From JAAYAY01 sp964563135 (lineage in GTDB: Bacteria > Planctomycetota > Planctomycetia > Pirellulales > Thermoguttaceae), in NCBI GenBank assembly GCA_964563135.1, contig CAZLWV010000015.1, positions 1 to 64,000 of the forward strand: 64,000 nt of DNA. The letters are read 5' to 3'. Shown piece by piece: positions 36,854 to 46,978 of the stretch. Below the pieces are notes generated by a model. That model was given only the letters and a program-made list of their open reading frames with translations. It did not search any database and had not been told where the DNA came from. Each line of letters opens with the position of its first letter. Within the stretch, counting starts at the first letter, position 1. The position numbers and the translations under genes were made by a program.

Positions 36854-36923
36854 TTGCCGGTTTCTGAAGGGGGAATGTGGGTCCGACCGGCGGGCTCTTT
36901 TCCAGGTAGCGGGAGGATCTGTC

Positions 36924-39900
36924 ATGTTGCGGTCTGGCCGCTGGTCGCTCCGAACGTTTCTTGTGATCACCCTCCTGCTCGTCTCTTGGTCGGCTCTGCA
37001 GGAAGCCGACGCTGCCGAACCCGTCGACGACCGGCCCGCGGCGGACTCTGAGAAACGCACGCCGACGGCGTTGCAGCCACTCGCCCCGCCGATCGACGAT
37101 TCAACTGGGCAGCTTCTGCAGGACCGCAACTATGAAGAATCGCTGCGGGCGATCGAGGAGGCCATGGCTCGCCAGGAGACGCCGGTCGATTACCTCATGT
37201 ATCTGAAGGGCCGAGCGTTGCTGCTTCAGGGGAAATACGCTGAAGCCATCCAAGTTTTCCGATCGCTCGAAACGTCCCATTCCGGAAGCCCGTGGCAGCG
37301 CCGGGCCCGATTCGATGCCGCCCAGGCCTCCGCACGCCAGCGAGATTACCAGGCAGCCGAGGCCATCTACCGCAGGGAGGCCGAATACCTGTTCAGCGCC
37401 GACCGAAAACAGCAGATCGCCGACATCTATCTCGAGTTCGCCCACGCGTTGTTTACACCCGAAGGTGACCAGACAAAACCGGACTATCAGAAAGCCCTTG
37501 AGTCCTGCCTGGCCGCGTTGGACGCGGGCCCGAAGCCCGACAAGCGAGTCGAGATCGAAATGCTCCTGGCTCGCTGCCGTCAGGAATTGGGCGACCACGG
37601 CGCCGCCGTCAGCGACTACGCCCGGTTGATCGCGACCTATCCGGAGAGCGACATGGTCGTCGACGCGAGGTTCCGGATGGGCCAATGCCAATTGGCCGAC
37701 AAGAAGCTCGCCGAAGCCCGCCGAACGTGGGAGGATCTGCTGGCTGCCCATGCCGACTCCAATTCCCCGCGTCTGGCCGAGGCCGCCTTCCGACTTGCCG
37801 AAACATGGGGTATCCCTGAGCCGCCCAACGCGGTTGCCCTGGATCTCGGCGTTGCCTCCCTGCGCTCGTTTCTGGAGCGGTTTCCCAACCACGAAAACGT
37901 CGCGAAGGCCCATCTGTGGATCGGCCAGAGCTATGTCCACCAGCAGCGTTTCACCGACGCGGTCGATTGCCTGCAGAAGTTGCTCGCCGCCGCTCAGTTC
38001 GCCGCCAGCGACCACGCCGCCCAGGCCCGCAATCTGCTTGGGCAGAGCTTCCAGTTGCAGGAGAAATACGATGACGCCATCCGCGTCTGGCGAGAGTTTC
38101 TTTCCGTTCACACGGCGGACGAGCATTGGAGCGAAGTCCAACAGGCGATCATCAACACGGAGTACCTTCGAGCCGACAAACACTATCGCGGCGAGGACTT
38201 CGAGAAGGCAAGGGAAGGCTTCGACAAGTTCCTAGCTCAGTACCCACTCGACCAGCGCTGCCCGAAGATCCTTTTGCTGCTCGGCGAGATCGCGCATCGC
38301 CAGGCGAAATGGACCGACGCCATCGCCGCCTGGAAGCGAGTGATCTCCAAGTACCCGGAACACCCTGAGGCTGGAGACGCCCAGTTCCGCATCGCGGAGA
38401 CTCTGGAACAGGACCTGCACCAGTTCAAGGACGCCCTGCAGGCGTATGGTGAGGTGAAAACCGGGCCACGGCAGTCCGAAGCCGGGCAGTCGCTGCTTCG
38501 CTTGCGTGAAAAGCACCTGACCGTTGTCACGGAGCGTGTCTTTCGCACCGACGAGCCCGCCCGGTTGAAGCTGGCAACCCGGAATATCGAGACGGTGACG
38601 GTCCGTGCCTACCCGATCGATATCGAAACCTACTTCCGCAAGATGCACAGAGCGCCCGGCGTGGAACAACTCGATATCGGCCTCATTGACCCCGACAAGC
38701 AGGTCGAGTTCCCGATCCCCGGCTATGAGAAGTACCGCGAGATTCAGAGCACGATTGAACTGCCGTTTCCCGAAACGGCACCCGGCGTGATGGCAGTCAC
38801 AGTCGGCACCCGCGGGCTCGAGGCCACGACCCTTGCGATCCGCAGCAACCTGGACGTGATCATCCAGAGCTCTCGCGACGAGGTTCTCGTGTTTGCGGAG
38901 AACATGCTGACCGGCAAGGCATGGCCCGACGTGAGGCTGCTGGTCTCCGACGGCACGAAGCTTCTGGCAGAAGGGAAGAGCGGTGGCGACGGGGTCTTCC
39001 GCCAGGCATTCAAACAACTGGCCGACACCGAGAACGTCTGCGTGCTGGCCATCCACGGCGACCACATCGCCTCCAGCTCCCTGGGCCTGGAGGGGCTCAC
39101 CGTCGCCCAAGGTCTGGCCGACGAGGGCTATCTTCATACGGATCGGCCCGCCTACCGGGCCGGTCAGGAGGTTCACTTCCGCGGCTGGATCCGCCGGGCC
39201 CAGGACGACAAGTACATGGCCGACGAAGGGAGAAAATGCACCCTTCGCGTCTTCGACGTTCGCAATCGGATGCTGCACCAGCACGACCTCGTGTTGAGCC
39301 GTTTTGGCACATTTCATGCCAGCTTCGTGTTGCCGGCCACGTGCCCGCAGGGTGCGTACCGTTTCCTCGTTCAGGACGAGAACGATCGGACCTATACCGG
39401 CACGTTTCTCGTCGAGGAGTACAGAATCCAGCCGATCCGGCTCGTGGTCGATTGCCCTGGCAGGGTCTACTATCGGGGCGAGACCATCGAAGGCACGATC
39501 CGCGCCGAGTACCACTACGGTGCTCCCGTCGCCGGCCAGGAGGTGCGATACGGCCTCGCTGGCGGCGAGATCCGCACGGCGGTCACCGATGGCGACGGGA
39601 AGGTGGAGTTCTCCATCTCGACCCGCGAGTTTCTGGAATCGCAGCCGCTTGCGCTTGAAATCTCGCTTCCCCAACAGAACGTCACCACAACCGCGGCCTT
39701 CTACCTCGCCACCCAGGGTTATTCGATCGCGATTTCTACTCCCCGCCCTGTTGTTCTCAGCGGTGAATCCTTCGAGGTGACCCTGGAGACCATCACGCCC
39801 GAAGGGAAGCCTCTGGCGCAGCCTCTGCTCCTGAAGGTGTTCCAGCGTATGACGATTGCCGGAAATGCGGGCGAGCGGCTGGTGCAGACCCTGGAACTGG

Positions 39901-42900
39901 CAACCGGCCAGTCCGACGGCATTGGCCGGGTGAACGTGGTCCTGGAGCAGGGGGGCGAATATGTTCTTCGAGCCGAAGGCACCGACCGTTTCAACAACCC
40001 GATCTCTGCTCGATCCGATGTGACCGTCTCCGCCGATGACGATCAGACCCGCCTGCGGATCCTCGCCGACCGCCACGCCTACCAAGTCGGCGACACGGCC
40101 GACCTGCCGCTCCACTGGCGCGGTGAGCCAGCCATGGCCCTCGTCACCTTCCGGGGCGCCAGGATTCTCGGGCACCAGTTCGTCGAGCTGAAGACGGGCC
40201 CCAACAAGCTGCCCGTCACCTTTGGCGCCGAGCTGGCTCCCAACTTCGAACTCTCCCTTGCCCTCATGTCCGACGGCGACCGAAAGGCCGGATCTACCGC
40301 ATCCCACAGACGTTTCCACGAAGCCCGTTCATCGTTCGACGTTCGCCGCAGTCTTCTCGTCCGCATGGAATGCCGGCGGGCCGGTGACGTGAAGCAGTGT
40401 CTGCAACCTGGCGACCAGCTTGAAGTGGATCTGACCACGACCGACCCGCAGGGCAAACCCGTGCCCGCCGAGGTCAGTCTGGCGATGATCGATCAGGCGT
40501 TGTTCGATCGCTTTCAGCAGGCGACTCCGTTGGATGCATTGACTGCCTTTCACGGCACCCCGCGTCTACCCCAGGTGCGAACCGAATCGAGCATCAACTT
40601 CCAGTACCGCCCGCAAACGGTTCTCGTCAATCCCCAGCTTCTCTCGGAACAGGAGCGAGTCGAGATCGCCCATCAGGAGGCAGAGACCCGTTCCGGAATC
40701 CCCGACAAGTCTGCTTCTGCCGAGTCTGCCACCGGCGGTGGATATGCAGGTGGGCTTGTCACCGAGGCCACGGCTGGCGGCTCCCGCCACGGCGTGGAGG
40801 CCGCAGGAGGCTTTGGCGCCGTGGCGATGGGTGGAGCCCCTTCGTCTGCTGCCGCGTCGGTGCCGGCCGCCTCCACAGACCCGGCCGCCTCCGGCGACCC
40901 GTTCAGTACTCCGGAGCCCGGGGATCCGTTTGCGGAGGACGCCGCCGGGGCGGGCATCGACAGCGGAATCGATCCATCCAGGGGAGCGGTGCGGCAGTCT
41001 GACGCGATGCAGCGAACGGCGATCACCGAGGCTGGCGGTGATGAGCCATTCCACTGGCCTGTTTCCCAGTTGACCGCCTATTGGAACGGGGCCATTGTGA
41101 CCGACGCCAACGGCCGAGCGAAAGTCACCATTCCCCTCCCCCAACAACCAGCCGCCTGGCGGCTCGTGGCCAAGGGGATCACCGTCGACACGCTCGTCGG
41201 CCTGGCAGAGGAGCCGCTTGTCGTCAAGAAGGATTTCTTCGGAGAGATGAAGCTGCCTCTGGCTTTCACTGACTGCGACATTGCCGAGATTCCGGTTTCC
41301 ATCCACCACGATGCGCTCGCCAAGGCCCCGATCGAAGTGACTCTGAAGACCACAATCGGCGGGCGATCGCTTCAGGAGACCCAGAGGATCGAACCGACCG
41401 GCAAAGGCGTCACCGAGCTGGTTTTCCACCGCGAATTCCTTATCCCGGAAGGGAAGGATGTTGACCCGAAATTGCCCCCAGGTTCCCTGCGTCGGATCGA
41501 GTTCGAACTCAACGTGAAGTCAGATGGGCAACAGGACCTGGTTCGCCGTACGGTGCCGCTCCTCCCTTTCGGCGCCGTTGTGTGCACCTCGCGCGGCGGT
41601 TCTGCCACAGGCGACACAACATCGTGGGTCGAGCCGCCCCGGTCCATGGCGCTCGCCTCCCCCAGCCTCCAGATCGTGATCGGTCCGACCGTTGAACGGA
41701 GCCTTCTGGATGCCATGCTCGACTCGCCGGTCACCGACGGGGCCGGCTCGTTCCTGCGTGCCTCGGCTGCCGAACGCGCTGCAACGGACCTCATGGCGGG
41801 CCTGGCCTTGCAGGACCTGCTTGCCAGGTCAGGCGGCTCCGATCGCCCTGAAATGCTCCAGCTCGACCGCCAGGTTCGTTCTGCGATCGCATCTCTGGTC
41901 GCCTGGCAGAATGATACTGGTGGCTGGAGTTGGGGCGGTGCCGGCGGGCCGGCCGATCCCGATGTGACCGCCCGGGTCGTCTGGGCCCTGAGCCTGGCGC
42001 GAACCGCCGGTTATGCCGTTCCCCCACCCGACTACGACCTCGCGGTGCGGCACGTGCGCGACCTGGCCACGGCCACCGACAATGCCGACTACACCCATAA
42101 AGCCCTGTTCCTGCATGTCCTCACGCTCGCCGGTCAGGCCGATTTCAACTTGGCCAACCGCCTCCAACGAGTCCGCAACGAGCTTTCCACCTCGGCCCTC
42201 CTGCACCTCGTCTTGACCTTTGCCGCCATGGATCGCGATCCGGCTGCCGCGGAACTCCTGCAGATCGTGGCAGGCCGAGATCTTGACGGAGATGAATTCT
42301 CCTCAGCCCACGACGATCGTCCCTCCGCCGAACTCCGGACCCTCTATGCCTTGGCTCTGCAGGAGGTCTCTCCCGCCTCCGGCGAGGCAAGGAAGATGGT
42401 CGACTGGCTGCTGGCCAACCGCAGCGGGTGCCGCTGGGCTCCCGATTCCGCCACCGGCCCGGCCATGATGGCCCTCGGCCGCTGGTTCGGCCGCAACCGC
42501 TTCGAAACCGAGCAATACCGGCTCGATGTGTTCGTTGCCAATACCCAGGTCGGCAGGCTGGAAATCAATCCGTCGTCGACCTCGCAGGTGATCGATGTCC
42601 CGGCGTCGCTGATCGCCGATGGTCGCCAGGAAATCCGATTCCAGATGGCAGGGCGCGGGCAGTACACCTACCAGTGCATCCTTACCGGGTTCGTTCCCGC
42701 CGGCGAGCTTCACTCCACGACCGACGCATGGGTTGCCCGGCGAATCTACGAACCGGCACAGCGGGAGGTGGATGGCCGCCCTGTCAAACGCGGATTCGAG
42801 CTCGTCGAAGCCGTCTCCACGACTTTCCGCAATCCCATTACCCAGCTCCCGGTCGGACGCCGCGCGATCGTGCAGATCGCCCTCCAGCGTCGCGCCGCCG

Positions 42901-45758
42901 ATGCGGCGTCCCAAAGCCAGCCGGATTATCTCATCGTCGAGGAAACCATCCCTTCCGGCACCGAGGTGGTCGCCGACTCCGTTGCGGGCCCCTTCGACCG
43001 CTACGAGATCTCGCCTGGTGGAATCACTTTTTACGTCGGGCGGCAGCGGCAGTCTGGAGTCATTCGTTACGAACTCCACGGCGTCCTGCCGGGCCAGTAT
43101 CGAGCCGCTCCCACCCTCGTGCGTAATGCCCATCGGCCCGAACAGATGTCGGTAACCGAAGCCGCGTCTCTGGCGGTCATTCCCGCGGGGCAAGAGAGCA
43201 TCGATCCTTACCGGCTCACCCCTGCGGAACTCCTTGAACTGGGCACCCACTACTACCAAAAGAAACAGTATGAACAGGCGGCGAAACACCTCGGCGAACT
43301 GGTAGCCAACTGGTCGCTTCGCCCTGCCAACTATCAGAACGTGGTCAGCATGCTCCTGGATATTCATCTCCAGCTTGGGCCGCCCGAGGCAATCGTCCGT
43401 TACTTCGAAATCGTCTTCGAGCGCTGGCCGGACGAGGAGATCGCGTTCGAGAAGGTTCTCAAGATCGGCGCGGCCTACGAGCAGATGGGAGAATTCGAGC
43501 GGAGCTACGTGGCGTTCCGTGGAACGGTCGAGGGGCGGTTCATGAAGGAACTGAGCGTCGCAGGCTTTCTCGAGTCGCAAGACGAACTGCTCCGAAGTGT
43601 GCAGTTCGTCGAACGACTCCTCCAGGAGTATCCGTCCGAAGGCTACGCGGCTTCCGCAGCCGTGTCGCTCGCGCAACGAGTCTACTCTCGGGCCGCCGAG
43701 GTTGCCGACTCGCAGCGTTTGCGCGCGGACAGGGTCACCCGCATCGACCTTGTCCGTCGGGCGGCCGCCATGTTCGACGATTTTCTGACCGTCTTTCCCG
43801 ACGACCCCGCCGCCGACCGGGCTGCCTTCGCCCGGGCCAACGCCCTGCTGGAACTGGAAGATTACGGGCAGGCCGTTGCCGCATGCACTCGCTATGCGGC
43901 CCGCTATCCGCAGAGCGACCTCGTTGACAGTTTCTGGTACCTCATCGGCTACTGCCATTTCGCCGCGGGTCGCCACCAGGAAGCCATCGAGATGTGTCGC
44001 AAGGTTTCCGAGGCGTCCCACCTCGACAAGACGACCGGCCGCCCCGTCGAGGCCCGCAACAAGTGGCTGGCCATCTACATCCTCGGCCAGATCTACCACA
44101 GCCTGGACCAGCCCCAACAGGCGATCGAGCAGTACCGCCGAGTCGCCGATCGCTTCGACGATGCCCGCTCCTCGATCGACGATCTGCTCCGCAGACAGAT
44201 TCGCCTCCCGGAACTGACGACCGCGGCGCCGGGCAACCCCGTGGAAATCGGTCTCGAATTCCGTAGTCTTGCATCCTGCGACGTCAAGGTCTACCGAATC
44301 GACCTCATGAAATTCGGCCTCGAGCGCCGCGATCTTGCCGGCATCTCCCAGGTCAACCTCGCCGGCGTACGGCCGCGACATGAGGAACACGTTTCCCTCG
44401 GTGACGGGCAGGACTACCGCGATCGGACCCACAAGCTGACCCTCCCTCTCAAGGAAGAAGGTGCCTACCTCGTCGTCTGTCGCGGCGACGACCTCTACGC
44501 CAGCGGCCTGGTGCTCGTTTCGCCGCTGTCGCTGGCTGTCCACCAGGACATGCAGTCTGGCGAAGTCCGGGCCACGGTGAAGAACACAGCCGAGAACCGC
44601 TGCGAGCGAGGGGTGCATGTCAAGGTCATCGGCGGCCGCAACGCCGAGTTCGTTTCCGGCTCGACTGACTTCCGTGGAGTCTTCACGGCCCAGGGGATCC
44701 AGGGGCCCGCCACGGTAATCGCTTTCGTCGAACCGTCCCGCTACGCCCTCCATCGCGGCGTCGAGAACGAATCCCGGACCGGCGCCGGCGCGCTGACGGG
44801 CATTGCCGCCGTGGCCGCCAGAAGACTGTTGTCGGCCGGCATCCAGGAGCCTCCGCCTGCGCCCGTCGTTGCCGGCAGGAGCGTTGGCGCCAACACTGCG
44901 GAGCAACGGATCAAGGTGGCGCTCAACATGCCAACGACCATCAACCTGAAAGATACCTCCCTCCGCGAAGTTGTCGCATGGATCGGCCGTGCGCACGGCA
45001 TCAATATCCAGATCGACACCCGCGCGATGGAAGACGTGGGCTTCTCCCCTGACGACGAACTTGTCACCACCAGCCTCACCGGCGTGTCGCTCAGATCGGC
45101 GTTGCGATTGATCCTCGAACAGCACGACTTGACCTATGTGATCCGCGACGAAGTCCTGATGATTACCACACCGGAAGAGGCGGACAACCAGTTGGTGACC
45201 AGGCTCTACCCGGTTACCGATATGGTGCGTTTCAAGGATCCGTCGGGCGAGATCTGGGCCGACTACGACACGCTGATTTCACTGATTCTTTCGACGATCG
45301 ATCCGGAATCATGGGAAGAAGTCGGCGGACCCGGCTCGATCGCAGCCATGCCGTATCAGGGGACCGAGGTTGTGACCATCCGTCAGACGGATGACGCTCA
45401 CGACCAAGTCGCCTCACTCCTGGCCAGCATGCGGGCCATGGCGGAGCCCCGCAACGGCGACGAACCGCCGATCCGCAAACGTCCCGAGGGCCCGGACAGC
45501 ATGTACGGTGGTATCGGCGGCAGCGCGGACGGTGGCATGAGGGGCATGGGTGGTATGGGCGGCGGTATGGGCGGCGGTATGACGAGTGTGGCCGGCGGAG
45601 AGCGGGAAGGCCGCGCCGCCTCATCTGGCCAGAAGACGGATCTCCTCCAAGAACTCCAGGAGACCAACCGCGAACTTCAAGGCGAACAGACCAAACAGCT
45701 CGACAAGATGTACAAGGAAGGGGGCGCCATGGGCGGCATGGGAAGCGGATTCTTCTAG
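36924..45758 (+). CDS. Giant TPR / alpha-2-macroglobulin / STN fusion protein (2944 aa)
   Basis: The chosen start, ATG 36924, opens a signal peptide (LRTFLVITLLLVSW); the frame upstream runs into the MITE-like element. Order of parts: TPR block ~60-525 (NYEESLRAIEEAM, GKYAEAIQVF); macroglobulin MG domains ~535-1270 (TDRPAYRAGQEVHFRGWIRR); a Gly/Ala/Pro-rich bait-like region ~1270-1370; A2M core (QQPAAWRLVAKGI) near 1410; an alpha/alpha-toroid thioester-type domain ~1590-1860 without a CxEQ thioester motif; a second TPR block ~2100-2420; a further MG-like module ~2430-2610; an STN/secretin-N-like domain ~2665-2755; a GGM tail and a short coiled coil. It is probably periplasmic or surface-bound and may trap proteases. 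No operon partner such as a PbpC homologue is adjacent. Confidence 0.88.
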   Translation: MLRSGRWSLRTFLVITLLLVSWSALQEADAAEPVDDRPAADSEKRTPTALQPLAPPIDDSTGQLLQDRNYEESLRAIEEAMARQETPVDYLMYLKGRALLLQGKYAEAIQVFRSLETSHSGSPWQRRARFDAAQASARQRDYQAAEAIYRREAEYLFSADRKQQIADIYLEFAHALFTPEGDQTKPDYQKALESCLAALDAGPKPDKRVEIEMLLARCRQELGDHGAAVSDYARLIATYPESDMVVDARFRMGQCQLADKKLAEARRTWEDLLAAHADSNSPRLAEAAFRLAETWGIPEPPNAVALDLGVASLRSFLERFPNHENVAKAHLWIGQSYVHQQRFTDAVDCLQKLLAAAQFAASDHAAQARNLLGQSFQLQEKYDDAIRVWREFLSVHTADEHWSEVQQAIINTEYLRADKHYRGEDFEKAREGFDKFLAQYPLDQRCPKILLLLGEIAHRQAKWTDAIAAWKRVISKYPEHPEAGDAQFRIAETLEQDLHQFKDALQAYGEVKTGPRQSEAGQSLLRLREKHLTVVTERVFRTDEPARLKLATRNIETVTVRAYPIDIETYFRKMHRAPGVEQLDIGLIDPDKQVEFPIPGYEKYREIQSTIELPFPETAPGVMAVTVGTRGLEATTLAIRSNLDVIIQSSRDEVLVFAENMLTGKAWPDVRLLVSDGTKLLAEGKSGGDGVFRQAFKQLADTENVCVLAIHGDHIASSSLGLEGLTVAQGLADEGYLHTDRPAYRAGQEVHFRGWIRRAQDDKYMADEGRKCTLRVFDVRNRMLHQHDLVLSRFGTFHASFVLPATCPQGAYRFLVQDENDRTYTGTFLVEEYRIQPIRLVVDCPGRVYYRGETIEGTIRAEYHYGAPVAGQEVRYGLAGGEIRTAVTDGDGKVEFSISTREFLESQPLALEISLPQQNVTTTAAFYLATQGYSIAISTPRPVVLSGESFEVTLETITPEGKPLAQPLLLKVFQRMTIAGNAGERLVQTLELATGQSDGIGRVNVVLEQGGEYVLRAEGTDRFNNPISARSDVTVSADDDQTRLRILADRHAYQVGDTADLPLHWRGEPAMALVTFRGARILGHQFVELKTGPNKLPVTFGAELAPNFELSLALMSDGDRKAGSTASHRRFHEARSSFDVRRSLLVRMECRRAGDVKQCLQPGDQLEVDLTTTDPQGKPVPAEVSLAMIDQALFDRFQQATPLDALTAFHGTPRLPQVRTESSINFQYRPQTVLVNPQLLSEQERVEIAHQEAETRSGIPDKSASAESATGGGYAGGLVTEATAGGSRHGVEAAGGFGAVAMGGAPSSAAASVPAASTDPAASGDPFSTPEPGDPFAEDAAGAGIDSGIDPSRGAVRQSDAMQRTAITEAGGDEPFHWPVSQLTAYWNGAIVTDANGRAKVTIPLPQQPAAWRLVAKGITVDTLVGLAEEPLVVKKDFFGEMKLPLAFTDCDIAEIPVSIHHDALAKAPIEVTLKTTIGGRSLQETQRIEPTGKGVTELVFHREFLIPEGKDVDPKLPPGSLRRIEFELNVKSDGQQDLVRRTVPLLPFGAVVCTSRGGSATGDTTSWVEPPRSMALASPSLQIVIGPTVERSLLDAMLDSPVTDGAGSFLRASAAERAATDLMAGLALQDLLARSGGSDRPEMLQLDRQVRSAIASLVAWQNDTGGWSWGGAGGPADPDVTARVVWALSLARTAGYAVPPPDYDLAVRHVRDLATATDNADYTHKALFLHVLTLAGQADFNLANRLQRVRNELSTSALLHLVLTFAAMDRDPAAAELLQIVAGRDLDGDEFSSAHDDRPSAELRTLYALALQEVSPASGEARKMVDWLLANRSGCRWAPDSATGPAMMALGRWFGRNRFETEQYRLDVFVANTQVGRLEINPSSTSQVIDVPASLIADGRQEIRFQMAGRGQYTYQCILTGFVPAGELHSTTDAWVARRIYEPAQREVDGRPVKRGFELVEAVSTTFRNPITQLPVGRRAIVQIALQRRAADAASQSQPDYLIVEETIPSGTEVVADSVAGPFDRYEISPGGITFYVGRQRQSGVIRYELHGVLPGQYRAAPTLVRNAHRPEQMSVTEAASLAVIPAGQESIDPYRLTPAELLELGTHYYQKKQYEQAAKHLGELVANWSLRPANYQNVVSMLLDIHLQLGPPEAIVRYFEIVFERWPDEEIAFEKVLKIGAAYEQMGEFERSYVAFRGTVEGRFMKELSVAGFLESQDELLRSVQFVERLLQEYPSEGYAASAAVSLAQRVYSRAAEVADSQRLRADRVTRIDLVRRAAAMFDDFLTVFPDDPAADRAAFARANALLELEDYGQAVAACTRYAARYPQSDLVDSFWYLIGYCHFAAGRHQEAIEMCRKVSEASHLDKTTGRPVEARNKWLAIYILGQIYHSLDQPQQAIEQYRRVADRFDDARSSIDDLLRRQIRLPELTTAAPGNPVEIGLEFRSLASCDVKVYRIDLMKFGLERRDLAGISQVNLAGVRPRHEEHVSLGDGQDYRDRTHKLTLPLKEEGAYLVVCRGDDLYASGLVLVSPLSLAVHQDMQSGEVRATVKNTAENRCERGVHVKVIGGRNAEFVSGSTDFRGVFTAQGIQGPATVIAFVEPSRYALHRGVENESRTGAGALTGIAAVAARRLLSAGIQEPPPAPVVAGRSVGANTAEQRIKVALNMPTTINLKDTSLREVVAWIGRAHGINIQIDTRAMEDVGFSPDDELVTTSLTGVSLRSALRLILEQHDLTYVIRDEVLMITTPEEADNQLVTRLYPVTDMVRFKDPSGEIWADYDTLISLILSTIDPESWEEVGGPGSIAAMPYQGTEVVTIRQTDDAHDQVASLLASMRAMAEPRNGDEPPIRKRPEGPDSMYGGIGGSADGGMRGMGGMGGGMGGGMTSVAGGEREGRAASSGQKTDLLQELQETNRELQGEQTKQLDKMYKEGGAMGGMGSGFF

Positions 45759-45910
45759 CAACTCCAGCCTCACCGCGTCACGATAGGCCGACCAGTAAAC
45801 GCGTGTTCGCATGGAACCCGAAGGCCCAACACAGCCCCGACGACGAAGATGTCAACCGCATGCTCACCTGCTCCATGCGTCGGCCCTGGACGTTGTGAAG
45901 GAGGCACGGC

Positions 45911-46330
45911 TCAGTCCACGGCATCGAAGGCGTTGCGGATATGCTCGATTCGGGGGCGACGCCCGTCCGGCCAGGTGATGGCAACGACGTCGAAACGGGC
46001 AGCGCAATTCAGCAGACGGTGGCGTTTCAGGTATGCTGTGGCCAGCCGGGTGAGGCGGCGCTGCTTCGCCAGATCGACGGCCTCAAGAGGATGTCCCTGC
46101 TGGGCCGACTGGCGCGTTTTCACTTCGACGAAGACCACCGTGCGACCGTCAACTGCCACCAGGTCCAGTTCGCCCAGAGCGGTGCGTACCCCGCGTCCGA
46201 CGATGCGGAACCCCTGACGCCGAAGATAACGGGCCGCCAATCGTTCGCCCCGTTGCCCAAGCGTCCCGCGGGGCGTACGAGCCGAAACCCAGTCGATCAA
46301 GCCTTGAAAGAAATCCGCCAAAGGACTCAT
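45911..46330 (-). CDS. YraN family (UPF0102) endonuclease-like protein
   Basis: 139 aa from ATG 46330 (MSPLADFFQGLID); the frame is open to 46399. The YraN signature is clear: GQRGERLAARYLRRQGFRIV, GELDLVAVDGRTVVFVEVKT and RFDVVAITW, a restriction-endonuclease-like core with Glu-Asp-ExK residues. The cellular function of the family is not settled. It closes the ffh-rpsP-trmD-rplS cluster, 124 bases after rplS, a common neighbourhood for yraN. Confidence 0.9.
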   Translation of the reverse strand: MSPLADFFQGLIDWVSARTPRGTLGQRGERLAARYLRRQGFRIVGRGVRTALGELDLVAVDGRTVVFVEVKTRQSAQQGHPLEAVDLAKQRRLTRLATAYLKRHRLLNCAARFDVVAITWPDGRRPRIEHIRNAFDAVD

Positions 46331-46453
46331 GCCGGACCTGCTGCAGATTTGCTCCGGCGCCGAGACCCCGACCGCGCAGCCCCCAACCGCACTCCACACC
46401 CGGTCGCCGTCGCGCTCGAAAGCGACGGCGACCCGCCGTGAAACAGATTAGAG

Positions 46454-46876
46454 CTACTCGGCGCTCGCCGCCGCCTGGCGCTTGCGTCCGCGGCGTTTGG
46501 TCTTGGGCGCCTCGTCGGTCTTGCGGTCGACACGGCGTTCCTTGAGACGAACGGCCTTGCCGACCCGGTCGCGGAGGAAGTACAGCTTCGCCCGGCGGAC
46601 GACCGCCGAACGTGTCACCACGATGTCGGCGATTCTCGGCGAATGAAGGGGGAACTTCCGCTCCACGCCCTCACCCTGCACAATCCGACGGACGGTGAAC
46701 ATCTCACGGGTCCCGGATCCGCTGCGGGCAATAACGATTCCGCTGAAGATCTGGATGCGTTTCTTGTCACCTTCCAGAATCTCGCAGTGCACATCAACCG
46801 TGTCGCCGATCTGGAACTTCGGGACTTCGGCCTTCATGCTGGTCTTCTCGACCAGGTTCATCAACTGTTGACTCAT
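46454..46876 (-). CDS. rplS: 50S ribosomal protein bL19
   Basis: bL19 lies at the subunit interface. The start MSQQLMNLVEKTSMK at ATG 46876 follows GAGGAC and is preferred to the longer frame (46936). The motifs FQIGDTVDVHCEILEGDKKR, QIFSGIVIARSGSG and FPLHSPRI are the family core; a basic Lys/Arg-rich tail follows. 140 aa against the usual ~115. It lies downstream of trmD. Confidence 0.96.
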   Translation of the reverse strand: MSQQLMNLVEKTSMKAEVPKFQIGDTVDVHCEILEGDKKRIQIFSGIVIARSGSGTREMFTVRRIVQGEGVERKFPLHSPRIADIVVTRSAVVRRAKLYFLRDRVGKAVRLKERRVDRKTDEAPKTKRRGRKRQAAASAE

Positions 46877-46978
46877 ATCGTCGTCCTCACTTTGCGCCAT
46901 CGCGCGTGGCCAATAAGCCGCCAACAGAGCCATCAAATGTGTTGCCCGAGGAATACCCCTCGTTCTGTCGGGGCTCTT

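Noticed and set aside
36810..36923. Upstream extension of the giant gene into MITE copy 2
   Set aside because: The extension would translate mobile-element DNA; ATG 36924 is followed directly by a signal peptide.
42303..45125. 940-aa open frame on the minus strand
   Set aside because: Antisense to the giant macroglobulin gene; a by-product of GC-rich codon usage.
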